Source: Bradyrhizobium manausense
Lineage (GTDB): Bacteria > Pseudomonadota > Alphaproteobacteria > Rhizobiales > Xanthobacteraceae
Assembly: GCF_018130615.1 (NCBI RefSeq)
Contig: NZ_JAFCKB010000016.1
Coordinates: 1-64,000, forward strand
Length of the DNA: 64,000 nucleotides
Reading direction: 5' to 3'
Positions 1 through 9,675 of the stretch are shown here, piece after piece. Position numbers and translations under genes: made by a program. Position 1 is the first letter of the stretch, and each line of letters begins with the position of its first letter. The notes below the pieces were generated by a model. That model saw only the letters and a program-made list of their open reading frames with translations. It ran no database searches and was not told the origin of the DNA.

Positions 1-677
<677 letters not shown>

Positions 678-681
<4 letters not shown>

Positions 682-1391
682 CGACGCTGCTCAACGTCAA
701 GGACCTGCGCGCCTATTACGGCCAGGTCCAGGCGCTCCATGGCCTGTCCTTCTCGCTCAACGAGGGCTCGCTGACGACGCTGCTCGGGGCCAACGGCGCC
801 GGCAAGACCACGACGCTGCGCGCGATCTGCAACATGGTGCGCTCCACCGGCGGCATCGAGTTCGACGGCAAGCCGCTGAACAACAAATCGACCGAGAGCA
901 TCGTGCGGTTCGGCATCGCCCATGTGCCGCAGGGCCGCGGCACCTTCACCACCATGACGGTGGAGGAGAACCTGCAGTTAGGGGCCATCACCCGCAAGGA
1001 CAATGCCGGCATCGTCTCCGACATCGAGCGCATGTATGCACATTTCCCGGTGCTGAAGCAGCGGCACACCCAGCAGGCCGGCACGCTCTCCGGCGGCGAG
1101 CAGCAGATGCTCGCGGTCGCCCGCGCCTTGATGCTGCGGCCACGGCTGATGCTGCTGGACGAGCCCTCCTTCGGCCTCGCGCCGCTGGTGGTGCGCGACC
1201 TGTTCGGCATCCTCGGCAAGATCAACCGCGAGGACAAGGTGTCGATCCTGGTGGTCGAGCAGAACGCCCAGCTCGCGCTCGAGCTCGCCGACCAGGCCTA
1301 TGTGATCGAGACCGGCCGCATCGTGATGTCGGGCAATGCCAAGGACATCGCGAACAACGAAGAAATCCGCAAATCCTACCTGGGTTACTGA
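678..1391 (+). CDS. livF: Branched-chain amino acid-type ABC transporter ATP-binding protein LivF
   Basis: Second ATPase of the importer, 237 residues, the usual LivF length. It shows Walker A GANGAGKTT (about residues 37-45), Q-loop VPQGRGTF, signature LSGGEQQ, Walker B LMLLDEPSFG and the H-loop position as VVEQNA, where LivF proteins normally carry Q rather than H. The ATG overlaps the livG stop by 4 bases. The LivH gene starts 13 bases after its stop. It pairs with LivG under the LivH/LivM membrane dimer. Codon use is strongly GC3-rich, as in livH and livM. Confidence 0.95.
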
Positions 1392-1404
1392 GGGAGCCGG
1401 CACG

Positions 1405-2283
1405 ATGGAGCTGTTTACCAACCAGGTGCTGGCCGGGATTGCCACCGGCGCGATCTACGCCTGCATGGCGCTCGCCGTGGTCATGATCTATCAGGCGATC
1501 GACCATCTCAACTTCGCGCAGGGCGAGATGGCGATGTTCTCGACCTTCATCTCCTGGCAGCTGATGCAATGGGGCGTGCCCTATTGGGGCGCCTTCATCA
1601 TCACGCTGGCGTTCTCCTTCGTCGCCGGCATCGCGATCGAGCGCATCCTGTTCAAGCCGCTCGCGAAGGCACCTGTTCTGACCAACGTCGCCGGCTTCAT
1701 CGCGCTGTTTGCGATCATCAACTCCTCGGCCGGCCTGATCTGGGACTTCACCATCAAGCAATATCCGACCCCGTTCGGCTCCGCGCCGTTCCTCGGCAGC
1801 CAGCTGATCTCGACCCACCAGGCCGGCATGATCGGCGTCACCGTGCTGCTGCTGCTCGGGCTCTATTTCTTCTTCCAGTACACCCGCATCGGCCTCGCCA
1901 TGCGCGCCGCCGCCTCGGTGCCTGAATCGGCCCGCCTGGTCGGCATCAACACCAGCTGGATGATTGCGCTCGGCTGGGGCATGGCGACCGCGATCGGCGC
2001 GATCGCCGGCATGCTGATCGCGCCGGTGGTGTTCCTCGAGCCCAACATGATGGGCGGCGTGCTGATCTACGGCTTCGCCGCGGCCGTGCTCGGCGGCCTG
2101 ACCAGCCCGTTCGGCGCCGTGGTCGGCGGTTTCCTGGTCGGCATCTTCGAGAACCTCGCCGGCACCTACATTCCCGGCGTCGGCAATGAGCTGAAACTCC
2201 CGATCGCGCTCGCGCTGATCATCTCCGTCCTGGTCGTCAAACCCGCTGGTCTGTTCGGCCGGCACATCGTCAAGCGAGTTTGA
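1405..2283 (+). CDS. livH: Branched-chain amino acid-type ABC transporter permease LivH
   Basis: Inner-membrane permease of 292 residues with about eight hydrophobic segments. The N-terminus MELFTNQVLAGIATGAIYA is typical of LivH, which fixes the start at 1405 rather than at the in-frame codon at 1336 inside livF. A purine-rich AGGGAG at 1391-1396 serves as ribosome binding site. The conserved cytoplasmic loop with AMRAAASVPESARLVGI, matching the coupling helix of LivH, is present. It partners with LivM, whose ATG follows the stop after two bases. Confidence 0.93.
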   Translation: MELFTNQVLAGIATGAIYACMALAVVMIYQAIDHLNFAQGEMAMFSTFISWQLMQWGVPYWGAFIITLAFSFVAGIAIERILFKPLAKAPVLTNVAGFIALFAIINSSAGLIWDFTIKQYPTPFGSAPFLGSQLISTHQAGMIGVTVLLLLGLYFFFQYTRIGLAMRAAASVPESARLVGINTSWMIALGWGMATAIGAIAGMLIAPVVFLEPNMMGGVLIYGFAAAVLGGLTSPFGAVVGGFLVGIFENLAGTYIPGVGNELKLPIALALIISVLVVKPAGLFGRHIVKRV

Positions 2284-2285
2284 TC

Positions 2286-3305
2286 ATGAGCGCAGCAGAA
2301 GAAGTCGTCGCCGAAGGCCACGAGGCGGTCGAAGCCGTTCCGAAGCGGGCCATGACGCTGGGCACCGGCACCTCGGTGGTGGTGCTGTTGCTTCTCATCG
2401 CCGTTCCCCTGTTCGCGAAGAATTTCGTGATCTTCCAGCTGACCCAGTTGCTTTATCTGGGCCTCGCGGTGCTGGCGCTGAACATCCTGACCGGCGGCTC
2501 GGGGCAGTTCTCGCTCGGCCAGAGCGCGTTCTACGCCATCGGCGCCTACGTCACCGCTGTCATGATGGAGCAGTTCAACGTCCCCTACTTCCTCTGCCTT
2601 CCGGTCTCAGCCGTGCTGTGCTTCGGCGCCGGCTTCCTGTTCGGCCAGCCGGCGCTGCGGCTCTCCGGCGTCTACCTCGCGCTCGCGACCTTCGCGCTCG
2701 CCACCGCGATGCCGCAGCTTCTCAAGCTGAACTTCCTCGAGCACTGGACCGGCGGCGTGCAGGGCCTCGTCGTCACCAAGCCCGATGCGCCGTTCGGCCT
2801 GAAGATGTCGCAGGACATGTGGCTGTATTATTTCACGCTCGTCGTCGTGCTCGCGATCTACATCCTCTCGGTGAACTTGCTGCGCTCCCGCTCGGGCCGC
2901 GCCTTCATGGCGATCCGCGACAACGAGATCGCGGCCTCCGCCATGGGCATCAACGTCGCGCTCTACAAGACCCTCGCCTTCGGCGTCTCCGCCGCCATCA
3001 CCGGCGTCGCCGGCGGCCTCAGCGCCATTGCGGTGCAGTTCGTCGCGCCCGACAGCTTCACCATCACGCTCGCGATCCAGCTGTTCCTCGGCATGGTCGT
3101 CGGCGGCGTCGGCTGGCTGCCCGGCTCGATCGTCGGCGCCGCCTTCATCATCTTCGTGCCGAACATCGCAGAAGGGATCTCCAAGGGCCTCTCCGGCGCC
3201 GTGTTCGGCGTGCTGTTGTTCCTCGTCATCTACCTCGTGCCCCACGGCGCAAGGCAGGTCGTGGTCCAAAGCGAAGCTTGGATCGCCAAAATCAAACAGA
3301 AGTGA
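2286..3305 (+). CDS. livM: Branched-chain amino acid-type ABC transporter permease LivM
   Basis: Second permease, 339 residues, about ten hydrophobic segments after a roughly 25-residue polar N-terminus. The LivM hallmark LTGGSGQFSLGQSAFYAIGA (about residues 62-81) is intact, as is the coupling-helix segment SGRAFMAIRDNEIAASAMGI. I chose the ATG at 2286; a TTG two codons earlier also fits. The gene ends 22 bases before the binding-protein gene and is the last of the four strongly GC3-rich genes; downstream codon use becomes more relaxed. Confidence 0.93.
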   Translation: MSAAEEVVAEGHEAVEAVPKRAMTLGTGTSVVVLLLLIAVPLFAKNFVIFQLTQLLYLGLAVLALNILTGGSGQFSLGQSAFYAIGAYVTAVMMEQFNVPYFLCLPVSAVLCFGAGFLFGQPALRLSGVYLALATFALATAMPQLLKLNFLEHWTGGVQGLVVTKPDAPFGLKMSQDMWLYYFTLVVVLAIYILSVNLLRSRSGRAFMAIRDNEIAASAMGINVALYKTLAFGVSAAITGVAGGLSAIAVQFVAPDSFTITLAIQLFLGMVVGGVGWLPGSIVGAAFIIFVPNIAEGISKGLSGAVFGVLLFLVIYLVPHGARQVVVQSEAWIAKIKQK

Positions 3306-3327
3306 AACTTAACCAAGGAGACCTCAG

Positions 3328-4539
3328 ATGTTTGGAAGGACTATACGGGCGGCTGCCTTAGCGGCCGCAGTCATCTCGCTCGCCTCGGGCGGCGCGCTTG
3401 CGCAGAAGAAATACGATACAGGGGCCACCGACACCGAAATCAAGGTCGGAAATCTCATGCCGTATAGCGGTCCAGGATCCGCCTATGGCGTGATCGGCCA
3501 GGTCGAGGCGGCATACTTCAAGATGATCAACGACAAGGGCGGCATCAACGGCCGCAAGGTCAACTTCATCAGCTATGACGACGCGTACTCGCCGCCGAAA
3601 GCCGTCGAACAGACCCGCAAACTGGTGGAGAGTGATGAGGTCCTGCTCATGTTCGATCCGCTGGGCACGGCCAACAATACTGCAATCCAGAAATATCTGA
3701 CGTCGAAGAAAGTTCCGCAGCTGTTCGTCGCGGCGGGCGCAACGAAGTTCAACGACCCCAAGAACTTTCCCTGGACTACGGGTTGGCAGCCGTCCTACCA
3801 GAGCGAGGCGCGGGCCTATGCAAAGTATATTCTCAAGGAAAAGCCGAACGCCAAGGTGGCCGTGTTCTTCCAGAATGACGATCTCGGGAAGGATTATCTG
3901 AAGGGTCTCAAGGACAAACTCGGCGCGCGGATTATCGCCGAGGAGAGCTACGAGACGACCGAGCCGACGATCGACACTCATATCGTCAAGCTCAAGGCGT
4001 CAGGTGCCGATACGCTGGTCAATATCAGCTCCCCCAAATTTGCGGCCCAGGCCATCAAGAAGATCGCCGAAATCGACTGGAAGCCGCTGCACATCCTCAG
4101 CAACGTTTCCTCTTCGATCGGCAGCGTGATCAAGCCCGCCGGCTTCGAGAACGCGCAAGGTGTTGTTTCCGCCACTTACCTGAAGGATCCGTCGGATCCG
4201 CAATGGGACAATGATCCTGGCATGAAGGAGTTTCAGAGCTTCCTCGCCAAGTACTATCCCGAAGGCAACAAGCGGGACATATTGTTGATCACCGGCTACG
4301 CGCTTGCCGAGACGCTGGCTCAGACGCTGAAGCAGTGCGGCGACGATCTCACTCGCGAGAACGTTATGAAGCAGGCTGCGAACCTGAAGGACTGGCGGAC
4401 CGAAGCGCTCTTGCCGGGGATCTACATGAACACCTCGCCGACCGACTTTGCCCCGATCAGTCAACTGCGTCTGATGCGCCTGAGCGGCGAGAAGTGGGAG
4501 CTGTTCGGTGACGTGATCAACGGCGACACGGACGATTGA
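3328..4539 (+). CDS. Branched-chain amino acid-type ABC transporter periplasmic binding protein
   Basis: Periplasmic binding protein (Leu/Ile/Val-binding, type I fold), 403 residues. A Sec signal runs over residues 1-25 (MFGRTIRAAALAAAVISLAS..., likely cleavage ALA-Q). The mature part opens with GATDTEIKVGNLMPYSGPGS, the usual start of LivK-like proteins, and contains the hinge stretches AVEQTRKLVESDEVL and KVAVFFQNDDLGKDYL. AAGGAGA sits about seven bases before the ATG. It follows the four transporter genes and completes the importer, although the classical order puts it first. LivK-like proteins bind many ligands, including aromatic acids, so the ligand is unknown; the acyl-CoA dehydrogenase and hydratase downstream argue for a carboxylic acid. 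Confidence 0.93.
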   Translation: MFGRTIRAAALAAAVISLASGGALAQKKYDTGATDTEIKVGNLMPYSGPGSAYGVIGQVEAAYFKMINDKGGINGRKVNFISYDDAYSPPKAVEQTRKLVESDEVLLMFDPLGTANNTAIQKYLTSKKVPQLFVAAGATKFNDPKNFPWTTGWQPSYQSEARAYAKYILKEKPNAKVAVFFQNDDLGKDYLKGLKDKLGARIIAEESYETTEPTIDTHIVKLKASGADTLVNISSPKFAAQAIKKIAEIDWKPLHILSNVSSSIGSVIKPAGFENAQGVVSATYLKDPSDPQWDNDPGMKEFQSFLAKYYPEGNKRDILLITGYALAETLAQTLKQCGDDLTRENVMKQAANLKDWRTEALLPGIYMNTSPTDFAPISQLRLMRLSGEKWELFGDVINGDTDD

Positions 4540-4751
4540 TTACTTGACGGAGTATCCCGCGCACGCCTTTCGCACAGCGCCTTTGATTTTGAGGCTTTGT
4601 CGACAGGTGTGCGCGGGACGGCCGTAAGCAGTCGCCCGGCAGGAGCTGGGCATCCGGCTCGATATTCGAGCCTGCGCGATCGCCCAAATTTTGCCAATGC
4701 TGGGACATTGAACGCAATCTTTGCGTTCGTTCACAATGATGAGTAAGGCGC

Positions 4752-5897
4752 ATGATCGACTTTCGACCCTCTTGGCTCGATTCTGACCTCGAAATGTATC
4801 GAGACACAGTGTCCCGCTTCATCGAGAAGGAGATGGTGCCGCTGGACGAAGAAGCGCGTGAGCGAGGCAATGTCGGGCACGAACTCTGGCTGAAGGCCGG
4901 AGCGCTCGGGCTTTTGTGTTCGGACATTCCGACAGAGTATGGCGGCGGTGGGGGCGATTTTCGACATGAGGCCATCTTGTACGACGCCATGTCACGGCGC
5001 GGCCTGACGGGAATGAACCCGTCTGTGCACACAATTGTGGCCCACTACCTGCTGAACCACGGGACGGAGGCGCAAAAGCGCGAATACTTGCCGCGCTTGG
5101 CCAGTGGAGAACTGGTCGGCGCCATCGCGATGACCGAGCCGGGGGCGGGCTCGGATCTTCAATCCATTCGAACACGCGCCGAGAGGCGCGGCGACAGCTA
5201 TGTGATCAATGGATCCAAGACGTTCATCTCCAACGGCCTCCTTGCAGGATTGGTGCTTGTTGTCGCGAAGACTAATCCGGCTGAGCGGGCGAGTGGGATG
5301 TCGATCATTCTGGTCGAGACGGCAAAAGCTCCCGGCTTCAGGGTCGGCCGCGTACTCGATAAGCTCGGGCTGAAGGCGCAGGATACGTCCGAACTGTTCT
5401 TCGACGAGGTTATGGTGCCGGCGTCAAATCTCCTCGGAGGCGTGGAAGGTCGCGGTTTCTATCAACTGATGTCTGACCTGCCTTATGAGCGCACCATTAT
5501 CGGTGTGATGGCGGTGGCAGCGATGGAGGGGGCGCTAGAGGCCACGCTCGCCTTCGTCCGCGAACGCAAGGCGTTCGGAAAATCGATCGCTGAGTTCCAG
5601 AACACAAAATACAAGCTCGCTGAACTGGCGACAGTCACGAAGGTCACACGATGCTTTGTCGACGAGTGCGTCGAAGCACTGGTTTCTGGCACGCTGGATG
5701 CTGCCACGGCTTCGATGGCAAAACTCTGGGCGTCGGAACAGCAAGGTAAGGTTGTCGATGAGTGTCTGCAACTGCATGGCGGGTACGGATACATGAACGA
5801 GTACCTCATTGCTCGCATGTACGCCGACGCACGCGTGCAACGCATTTACGGTGGGACCAGCGAAATGATGAAGGAAGTGATTTCCAGGGCGCTCTAG
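4752..5897 (+). CDS. Acyl-CoA dehydrogenase
   Basis: FAD flavoprotein of 381 residues that introduces an alpha-beta double bond into an acyl-CoA and passes electrons to ETF. The standard ACAD blocks are present: AMTEPGAGSDLQ (about 126-137), a GSKTFISNG loop, RKAFGK and the C-terminal FAD/substrate block GGYGYMNEYLIARMY...QRIYGGTSEM. The base position used by MCAD/SCAD (E in YEGTS) is G here. A Glu in LPYERTIIG (about residue 246) occupies the long-chain/isovaleryl-type base position, so this is probably an LCAD/IVD-type enzyme rather than an inactive one. It starts 212 bases after the binding-protein gene and leads a run of oxidoreductases probably co-transcribed with it. Confidence 0.93.
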   Translation: MIDFRPSWLDSDLEMYRDTVSRFIEKEMVPLDEEARERGNVGHELWLKAGALGLLCSDIPTEYGGGGGDFRHEAILYDAMSRRGLTGMNPSVHTIVAHYLLNHGTEAQKREYLPRLASGELVGAIAMTEPGAGSDLQSIRTRAERRGDSYVINGSKTFISNGLLAGLVLVVAKTNPAERASGMSIILVETAKAPGFRVGRVLDKLGLKAQDTSELFFDEVMVPASNLLGGVEGRGFYQLMSDLPYERTIIGVMAVAAMEGALEATLAFVRERKAFGKSIAEFQNTKYKLAELATVTKVTRCFVDECVEALVSGTLDAATASMAKLWASEQQGKVVDECLQLHGGYGYMNEYLIARMYADARVQRIYGGTSEMMKEVISRAL

Positions 5898-5968
5898 GTT
5901 GCCGAGTGCCCGAACTCTATCGCGTGAACTTGTTGGCCGCCCCAGGTCGGCTCGCTCGAGAGGATGTC

Positions 5969-6946
5969 ATGAAAGCAGTCTTGGTTGAGAACTACGACCA
6001 TATCGACAACATCACGATCAAGGAGGTGGCCAAGCCGGAATTGTCAGCGGGAATGGTCCGCGTTCGGATTCAGGCCGCTGCCATAGGCTTCGTTGACGGC
6101 TTGAAGGTGCAGGGCCTGTACCAGACCAAGGACCCGTTGCCGTTTACGCCGGGTTCGGAGTTTGCGGGCATCGTCGACGAGGCGGCCGCAGACGTTGAGG
6201 GCTTCCCGCCCGGTACGCCCGTCATTGGAATGGTCAGAAATGGCGGTCTAGCCGAATATATCTGCACGGCGGCTGCAGACCTCTTCGTGGCGCCAAAAGG
6301 CATTGAACCCGAGGTCGGTGCCTCGTTCTTCGCCAACTATCTCACGGCGCTCTACGCACTCAGCGCCCGGGGAAAGCTGCAGCGCGGCGAAACGCTCCTG
6401 GTCCTCGGGGCGGCGGGTGGCGTGGGAATCGCTGCAGTTCAGGTCGGAAAATTGCTGGGCGCCCGGGTCATCGCGGCAGCCTCGACCGAGGAGAAGCGAC
6501 AATTTGCCATCAAATTTGGCGCGGATGAAGGCCTCGATTACACGCGCGACGGGTGGCGTGACGAGCTTAAGGCACTCACCGACGGTCGCGGCGCCGACGT
6601 GATTTACGATCCCGTCGGAGGAGAGTTGAGCCTGCAAGCGTTCCGTTCGATCGCGTGGAATGGGAGGCATTTGGTCATCGGTTTTGCTTCCGGAACGATT
6701 CCAGCGCTGCGATTCAATCTGCCTCTGCTGAAAGGGGGCGCGCTGCTTGGTGTCGATCTCGCGCAGATCGGTCGTCGCGAACCGGAGGTGCGAGATCGAG
6801 TCATTGCGCAGCTATTCACTTGGTTGAGCGAAAAGACGCTCGTTCCTGTGGTGGGAAAGGTCTTTGCATTCGGGGATTTCCACCAAGCGTTCAAAGCGAT
6901 GACGACGCGTGCGGCGCTCGGAAAGATGGTCGTGCGGATCGGCTGA
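5969..6946 (+). CDS. NADPH:quinone oxidoreductase-like medium-chain dehydrogenase (zinc-free)
   Basis: MDR-superfamily protein of 325 residues. It has the GroES-like N-terminal half (MKAVLVENYDHIDNITIKEV, then PGSEFAGIV) and a Rossmann half with GAAGGVGIAAVQVGKLLGA (about 147-165). No catalytic Cys-His zinc ligands or four-Cys structural zinc loop are visible, placing it in the QOR/enoyl-reductase branch. The frame is open upstream into the acyl-CoA dehydrogenase, but the ATG at 5969 begins the conserved N-terminus. Family members reduce quinones or enoyl-CoA/enone groups with NADPH; the position between an acyl-CoA dehydrogenase and a hydratase is compatible with an enoyl reductase role. The substrate is unknown. 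Confidence 0.9.
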   Translation: MKAVLVENYDHIDNITIKEVAKPELSAGMVRVRIQAAAIGFVDGLKVQGLYQTKDPLPFTPGSEFAGIVDEAAADVEGFPPGTPVIGMVRNGGLAEYICTAAADLFVAPKGIEPEVGASFFANYLTALYALSARGKLQRGETLLVLGAAGGVGIAAVQVGKLLGARVIAAASTEEKRQFAIKFGADEGLDYTRDGWRDELKALTDGRGADVIYDPVGGELSLQAFRSIAWNGRHLVIGFASGTIPALRFNLPLLKGGALLGVDLAQIGRREPEVRDRVIAQLFTWLSEKTLVPVVGKVFAFGDFHQAFKAMTTRAALGKMVVRIG

Positions 6947-6981
6947 CGATCTTCCGCATTTAGGTATTTGGAGAAACTCTC

Positions 6982-7653
6982 ATGAAAGTGTCGGACGCTC
7001 TCAATTCGCGGACCTCTGTCCGAGCGTTCTTGGACGCTCCAGTCCCTGCAGAGATCGTGAAAGAGATACTGCTCGCCGCCAGCCGCTCACCTTCCGGCGG
7101 AAATCTGCAGCCGTGGCACGTCTGGGCGCTCAGCGGCCAAGAACTCGCACGGTTCAAAGCGCTGATGGCCGAGCGGGTTAAGAGCAATCCGATGGGCGAG
7201 CAGTCGGAATACAATATCTATCCGCCAGAATTGAAAGAGCCGTACAGAACTCGGCGGTTCAAGAACGGCGAAGATCTGTATCGCACGATCGGTATTCCGC
7301 GAGAGGACAAAGCGGCGCGCCTCAAGCAGCTTGCAACGAACTTCACGTTCTTCGGTGCCCCGGTGGGCCTGTTCTTTGCGATCGACCGGCAGATGGAGCC
7401 TGGGCAATGGGCCGATCTCGGTATGTACATGCAGTCCATCATGTTACTCGCGGCGGAGAAGGGACTGAGCACCTGCCCGCAGGAAGCGTGGGCGCTCTGG
7501 CACAAAACCGTAGGCGAGTTCATCGGGTTGCCTCCCCATCTCATGCTCTTTTGCGGCATGGCTCTGGGTTACATGGATCCGGAACATCCGATCAACAGCC
7601 TGCGTGCAGATCGCGCCGACCTGTCGGAATTCGCAACCTTCCAAGGACTTTGA
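6982..7653 (+). CDS. Nitroreductase-family FMN oxidoreductase
   Basis: FMN-dependent NAD(P)H oxidoreductase of the NfsB/nitroreductase family, 223 residues, average length for the family. The N-terminal FMN-phosphate signature is RTSVRAFLDAPVP followed by SRSPSGGNLQPWHV (about residues 33-46). The C-terminal FMN-contact block is GLSTCPQEAWALW with a final GYMDPEHPIN. GGAGAAACTCTC before the ATG gives a ribosome site. The family reduces nitroaromatics, quinones or enoates; here it sits 35 bases after the QOR gene and 134 bases before an enoyl-CoA hydratase, so a role on an intermediate of the same pathway is likely but not demonstrable. Confidence 0.9.
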   Translation: MKVSDALNSRTSVRAFLDAPVPAEIVKEILLAASRSPSGGNLQPWHVWALSGQELARFKALMAERVKSNPMGEQSEYNIYPPELKEPYRTRRFKNGEDLYRTIGIPREDKAARLKQLATNFTFFGAPVGLFFAIDRQMEPGQWADLGMYMQSIMLLAAEKGLSTCPQEAWALWHKTVGEFIGLPPHLMLFCGMALGYMDPEHPINSLRADRADLSEFATFQGL

Positions 7654-7787
7654 GGCAGAGGGCTCCGAGAACTCCACACAAATCGTGAGATTTTATCGCT
7701 CGCGATTGCAACGATTGCGCGGACCCGCATCGGCGATCCGCTTCAAGGATGTTATCCCGCGTACCGAATTCGAAAGGGTGATCGGAA

Positions 7788-8564
7788 ATGACGTACGAAA
7801 ATGTCAAGGTGTCACGTGAGGAGCACTGCACGATCGTCACGATCAACAGGCCCGAGGCGCACAACGCTTTGAACTCGGCTTGCCATTCCGAACTTGAAGC
7901 GGTCTTCGACAAGTTTGCCGCGGATGACGAACAATGGGTCGCGATCATCACGGGAGCCGGACAGAAAGCCTTCTGCGCAGGGCACGATCTAAAGCAGCAA
8001 GCCGCTGGCGGTGGTCTCACAACTCCATCCAAGGGCTTCGGCGGCATAACGAAGCGCTTTGATCTGGCGAAGCCGATCATCGCAGCCGTCAACGGGGTGG
8101 CGATGGGAGGCGGGTTTGAGATCGCGCTGGCGTGCGACATCGTGGTCGCCTCCGAGAACGCCGTCTTCGCTCTGCCGGAGCCGCGGGTTGGCCTGGCAGC
8201 CCTCGCTGGAGGAATTCAGCGGTTGCCTCGCGAGATCGGGCTCAAGCGAGCAATGGGCATGATGCTGACGGGGCGACGGGTCAGCGCCGAAGAGGCGCTC
8301 TTGCTCGGTCTGGTCAACGAAGTGGCGCGCGGTGACCTTATGGCCGCCGCCAAGCGGTGGGCCGATGAGATCCTTGCATGCAGCCCCATGTCGGTGCGTG
8401 CCACCAAGGAAGCGGTTCTTCGCGGGCTTTCCCGATCCGTTTCGGAGGGGCTGTCGGAAGAATGGAACTACCCGGCAATGAAGGCGATGCTCGCCTCCGT
8501 GGATGCAGTCGAAGGTCCGCAGGCCTTCGCAGAAAAGCGAAAACCGGAATGGAAGGGGCGGTAG
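7788..8564 (+). CDS. Enoyl-CoA hydratase/isomerase family (crotonase) protein
   Basis: Crotonase-fold protein of 258 residues. The oxyanion-hole segments are seen in AFCAGHDLKQQA (about 63-74) and NGVAMGGGFEIALACDIV. The first catalytic Glu position is kept in FALPEPRVGL. The second Glu of true hydratases (E in AMEM) is Gly here (RAMGMMLTG), so water addition by the classical two-Glu mechanism is doubtful; isomerase, hydrolase or carnitinyl-CoA-dehydratase-like chemistry are alternatives. The C-terminal helix block FAEKRKPEWKGR is complete. It is the last gene of the 4.7-8.6 kb plus-strand group and faces the minus-strand SDR gene. Confidence 0.92.
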   Translation: MTYENVKVSREEHCTIVTINRPEAHNALNSACHSELEAVFDKFAADDEQWVAIITGAGQKAFCAGHDLKQQAAGGGLTTPSKGFGGITKRFDLAKPIIAAVNGVAMGGGFEIALACDIVVASENAVFALPEPRVGLAALAGGIQRLPREIGLKRAMGMMLTGRRVSAEEALLLGLVNEVARGDLMAAAKRWADEILACSPMSVRATKEAVLRGLSRSVSEGLSEEWNYPAMKAMLASVDAVEGPQAFAEKRKPEWKGR

Positions 8565-8818
8565 TGGCCAGGAGGAGCAAGTCCGTAGCTCCGGAGTACG
8601 CCTCCTTTATCGCTGGCAGGTCGGTAACCTGCTTTCTCCCCAACTTTGGCCGCTGCCCCAATCCGCCTGGGGCGGGCCATCCGGCGTACGCCATGTCGAG
8701 AAGACGGTGCTTCGACAAAGCAAGTCTCGACGCCTCCAGCAGGACCGCCGTCCAGAGCAAGATCAGCGGCGAGCTACCGACGTGCTCCAGACGGGCTGCC
8801 CAATAACGTCTGTCTACT

Positions 8819-9568
8819 TCACCAGGGGAGCGGGCCTTGGGCATTTGAAAAGCCGCCCGTAGGGCTGTTCGGACCCAGCAGAGCGACTCGGACGGGCTCG
8901 CGCGCGGCTTCCTCGACCGTACCGGGACCGATGAACTTATTGTTGTCGGTGGCCGTAAAGCCGGGACAGACCGCGTTGACCTTGATGTTGGTGCCCTCGA
9001 GCTCGACAGCGAACGCCTGCGTGATTGCATTTAGGGCAGTCTTCGATGACGAATAAGTTCCGGCATACTGGCGCAGCGGGTGTGAAGGGTTGTCGTTCAG
9101 CGTCAACGAACCAGTCATGCTTGAAACGTTGATGATTCTCCCCGCGGGTGCCTCACGTAGGAGCGGTAACATCGCTTTCGTGACAGCGACGACGCCGAAT
9201 ACATTGGTCTCGTAGACGGCGCGCAATTCGTCCATGCTTACAGCGGACAAATAGGTTGCTTGCATGATTTGCTCCGCTGTCCGGCTTTGCGGGCCGGCAT
9301 GCGATACGCCTGCGTTGTTCACGAGAACGTCCAGCCGGCCATACACCTTGCGGACATGGATGGCTGAAGCCGCGATTGAGGCTTGGTCAGTAACGTCGAG
9401 CTGGACCACTTTGGCATCGAGCCCGACGCTGTTGGCAATCGCTTCGCCCGCTTCGACGCGGCGCGAACCAATGAGTACGGTGTATCCGTTTTGCGCAAGA
9501 TCCTTTGCGATTTGCAGGCCGATTCCTTTGTTGGCTCCGGTAACAAGAGCCACGGGCTTTCCATGCAT
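8819..9568 (-). CDS. Short-chain dehydrogenase/reductase
   Basis: Classical SDR, 249 residues. The cofactor motif TGANKGIGLQIA (about 10-21) with SRR after the second strand favours NADPH. NNAG is present, and the catalytic Tyr-Lys pair is YSSSK in GTYSSSKTALN. The C-terminus is slightly divergent. It is transcribed leftward and diverges from the TetR-family gene; two dyads 50-90 bases upstream of its ATG are the obvious operators. SDRs in this TetR arrangement are often the repressed target. The substrate is unknown. Confidence 0.92.
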   Translation of the reverse strand: MHGKPVALVTGANKGIGLQIAKDLAQNGYTVLIGSRRVEAGEAIANSVGLDAKVVQLDVTDQASIAASAIHVRKVYGRLDVLVNNAGVSHAGPQSRTAEQIMQATYLSAVSMDELRAVYETNVFGVVAVTKAMLPLLREAPAGRIINVSSMTGSLTLNDNPSHPLRQYAGTYSSSKTALNAITQAFAVELEGTNIKVNAVCPGFTATDNNKFIGPGTVEEAAREPVRVALLGPNSPTGGFSNAQGPLPW

Positions 9569-9617
9569 CTTTATCTCCTATTGGCGGGTGGGAAACCCAC
9601 TTGTCTTTTGCTATATG

Positions 9618-9632
9618 CGGAACGTGCGTCCG
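9618..9632. promoter_or_regulatory. Putative TetR operator, distal copy
   Basis: CGGAAC GTG CGTCCG, an imperfect 6-3-6 dyad with one mismatch to the perfect copy at 9644-9658, preceded by the same TATATG/CATATG-type bases. It lies in the divergent gap between the SDR gene and the TetR gene. Confidence 0.6.
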
Positions 9633-9643
9633 GTTGTCATATG

Positions 9644-9658
9644 CGGAACGATGTTCCG
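9644..9658. promoter_or_regulatory. Putative TetR operator, perfect dyad
   Basis: CGGAAC GAT GTTCCG is a perfect 15-bp palindrome with a 3-bp centre. Its centre is 26 bp from that of the copy at 9618, i.e. about two and a half helical turns. It lies 18 bp upstream of the TTG start of the TetR-family gene and 76 bp upstream of the divergent SDR start, a usual place for an autorepressed, divergently acting TetR operator. Confidence 0.7.
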
Positions 9659-9675
9659 TTTATCAAGAGGTAAAA

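Noticed and set aside
1222-2265. A 347-residue minus-strand frame opposite livH
   Set aside because: A low-complexity Asp/His/Gly/Arg shadow of a real permease gene.
2618-3361. A 247-residue plus-strand frame within livM
   Set aside because: Arg/Pro/Leu-rich out-of-frame shadow; livM is intact in another frame.
5201-5216. TGTGATCA in the acyl-CoA dehydrogenase gene as another regulon site
   Set aside because: It is inside a coding region and the next GATC is 8, not 13, bases away.
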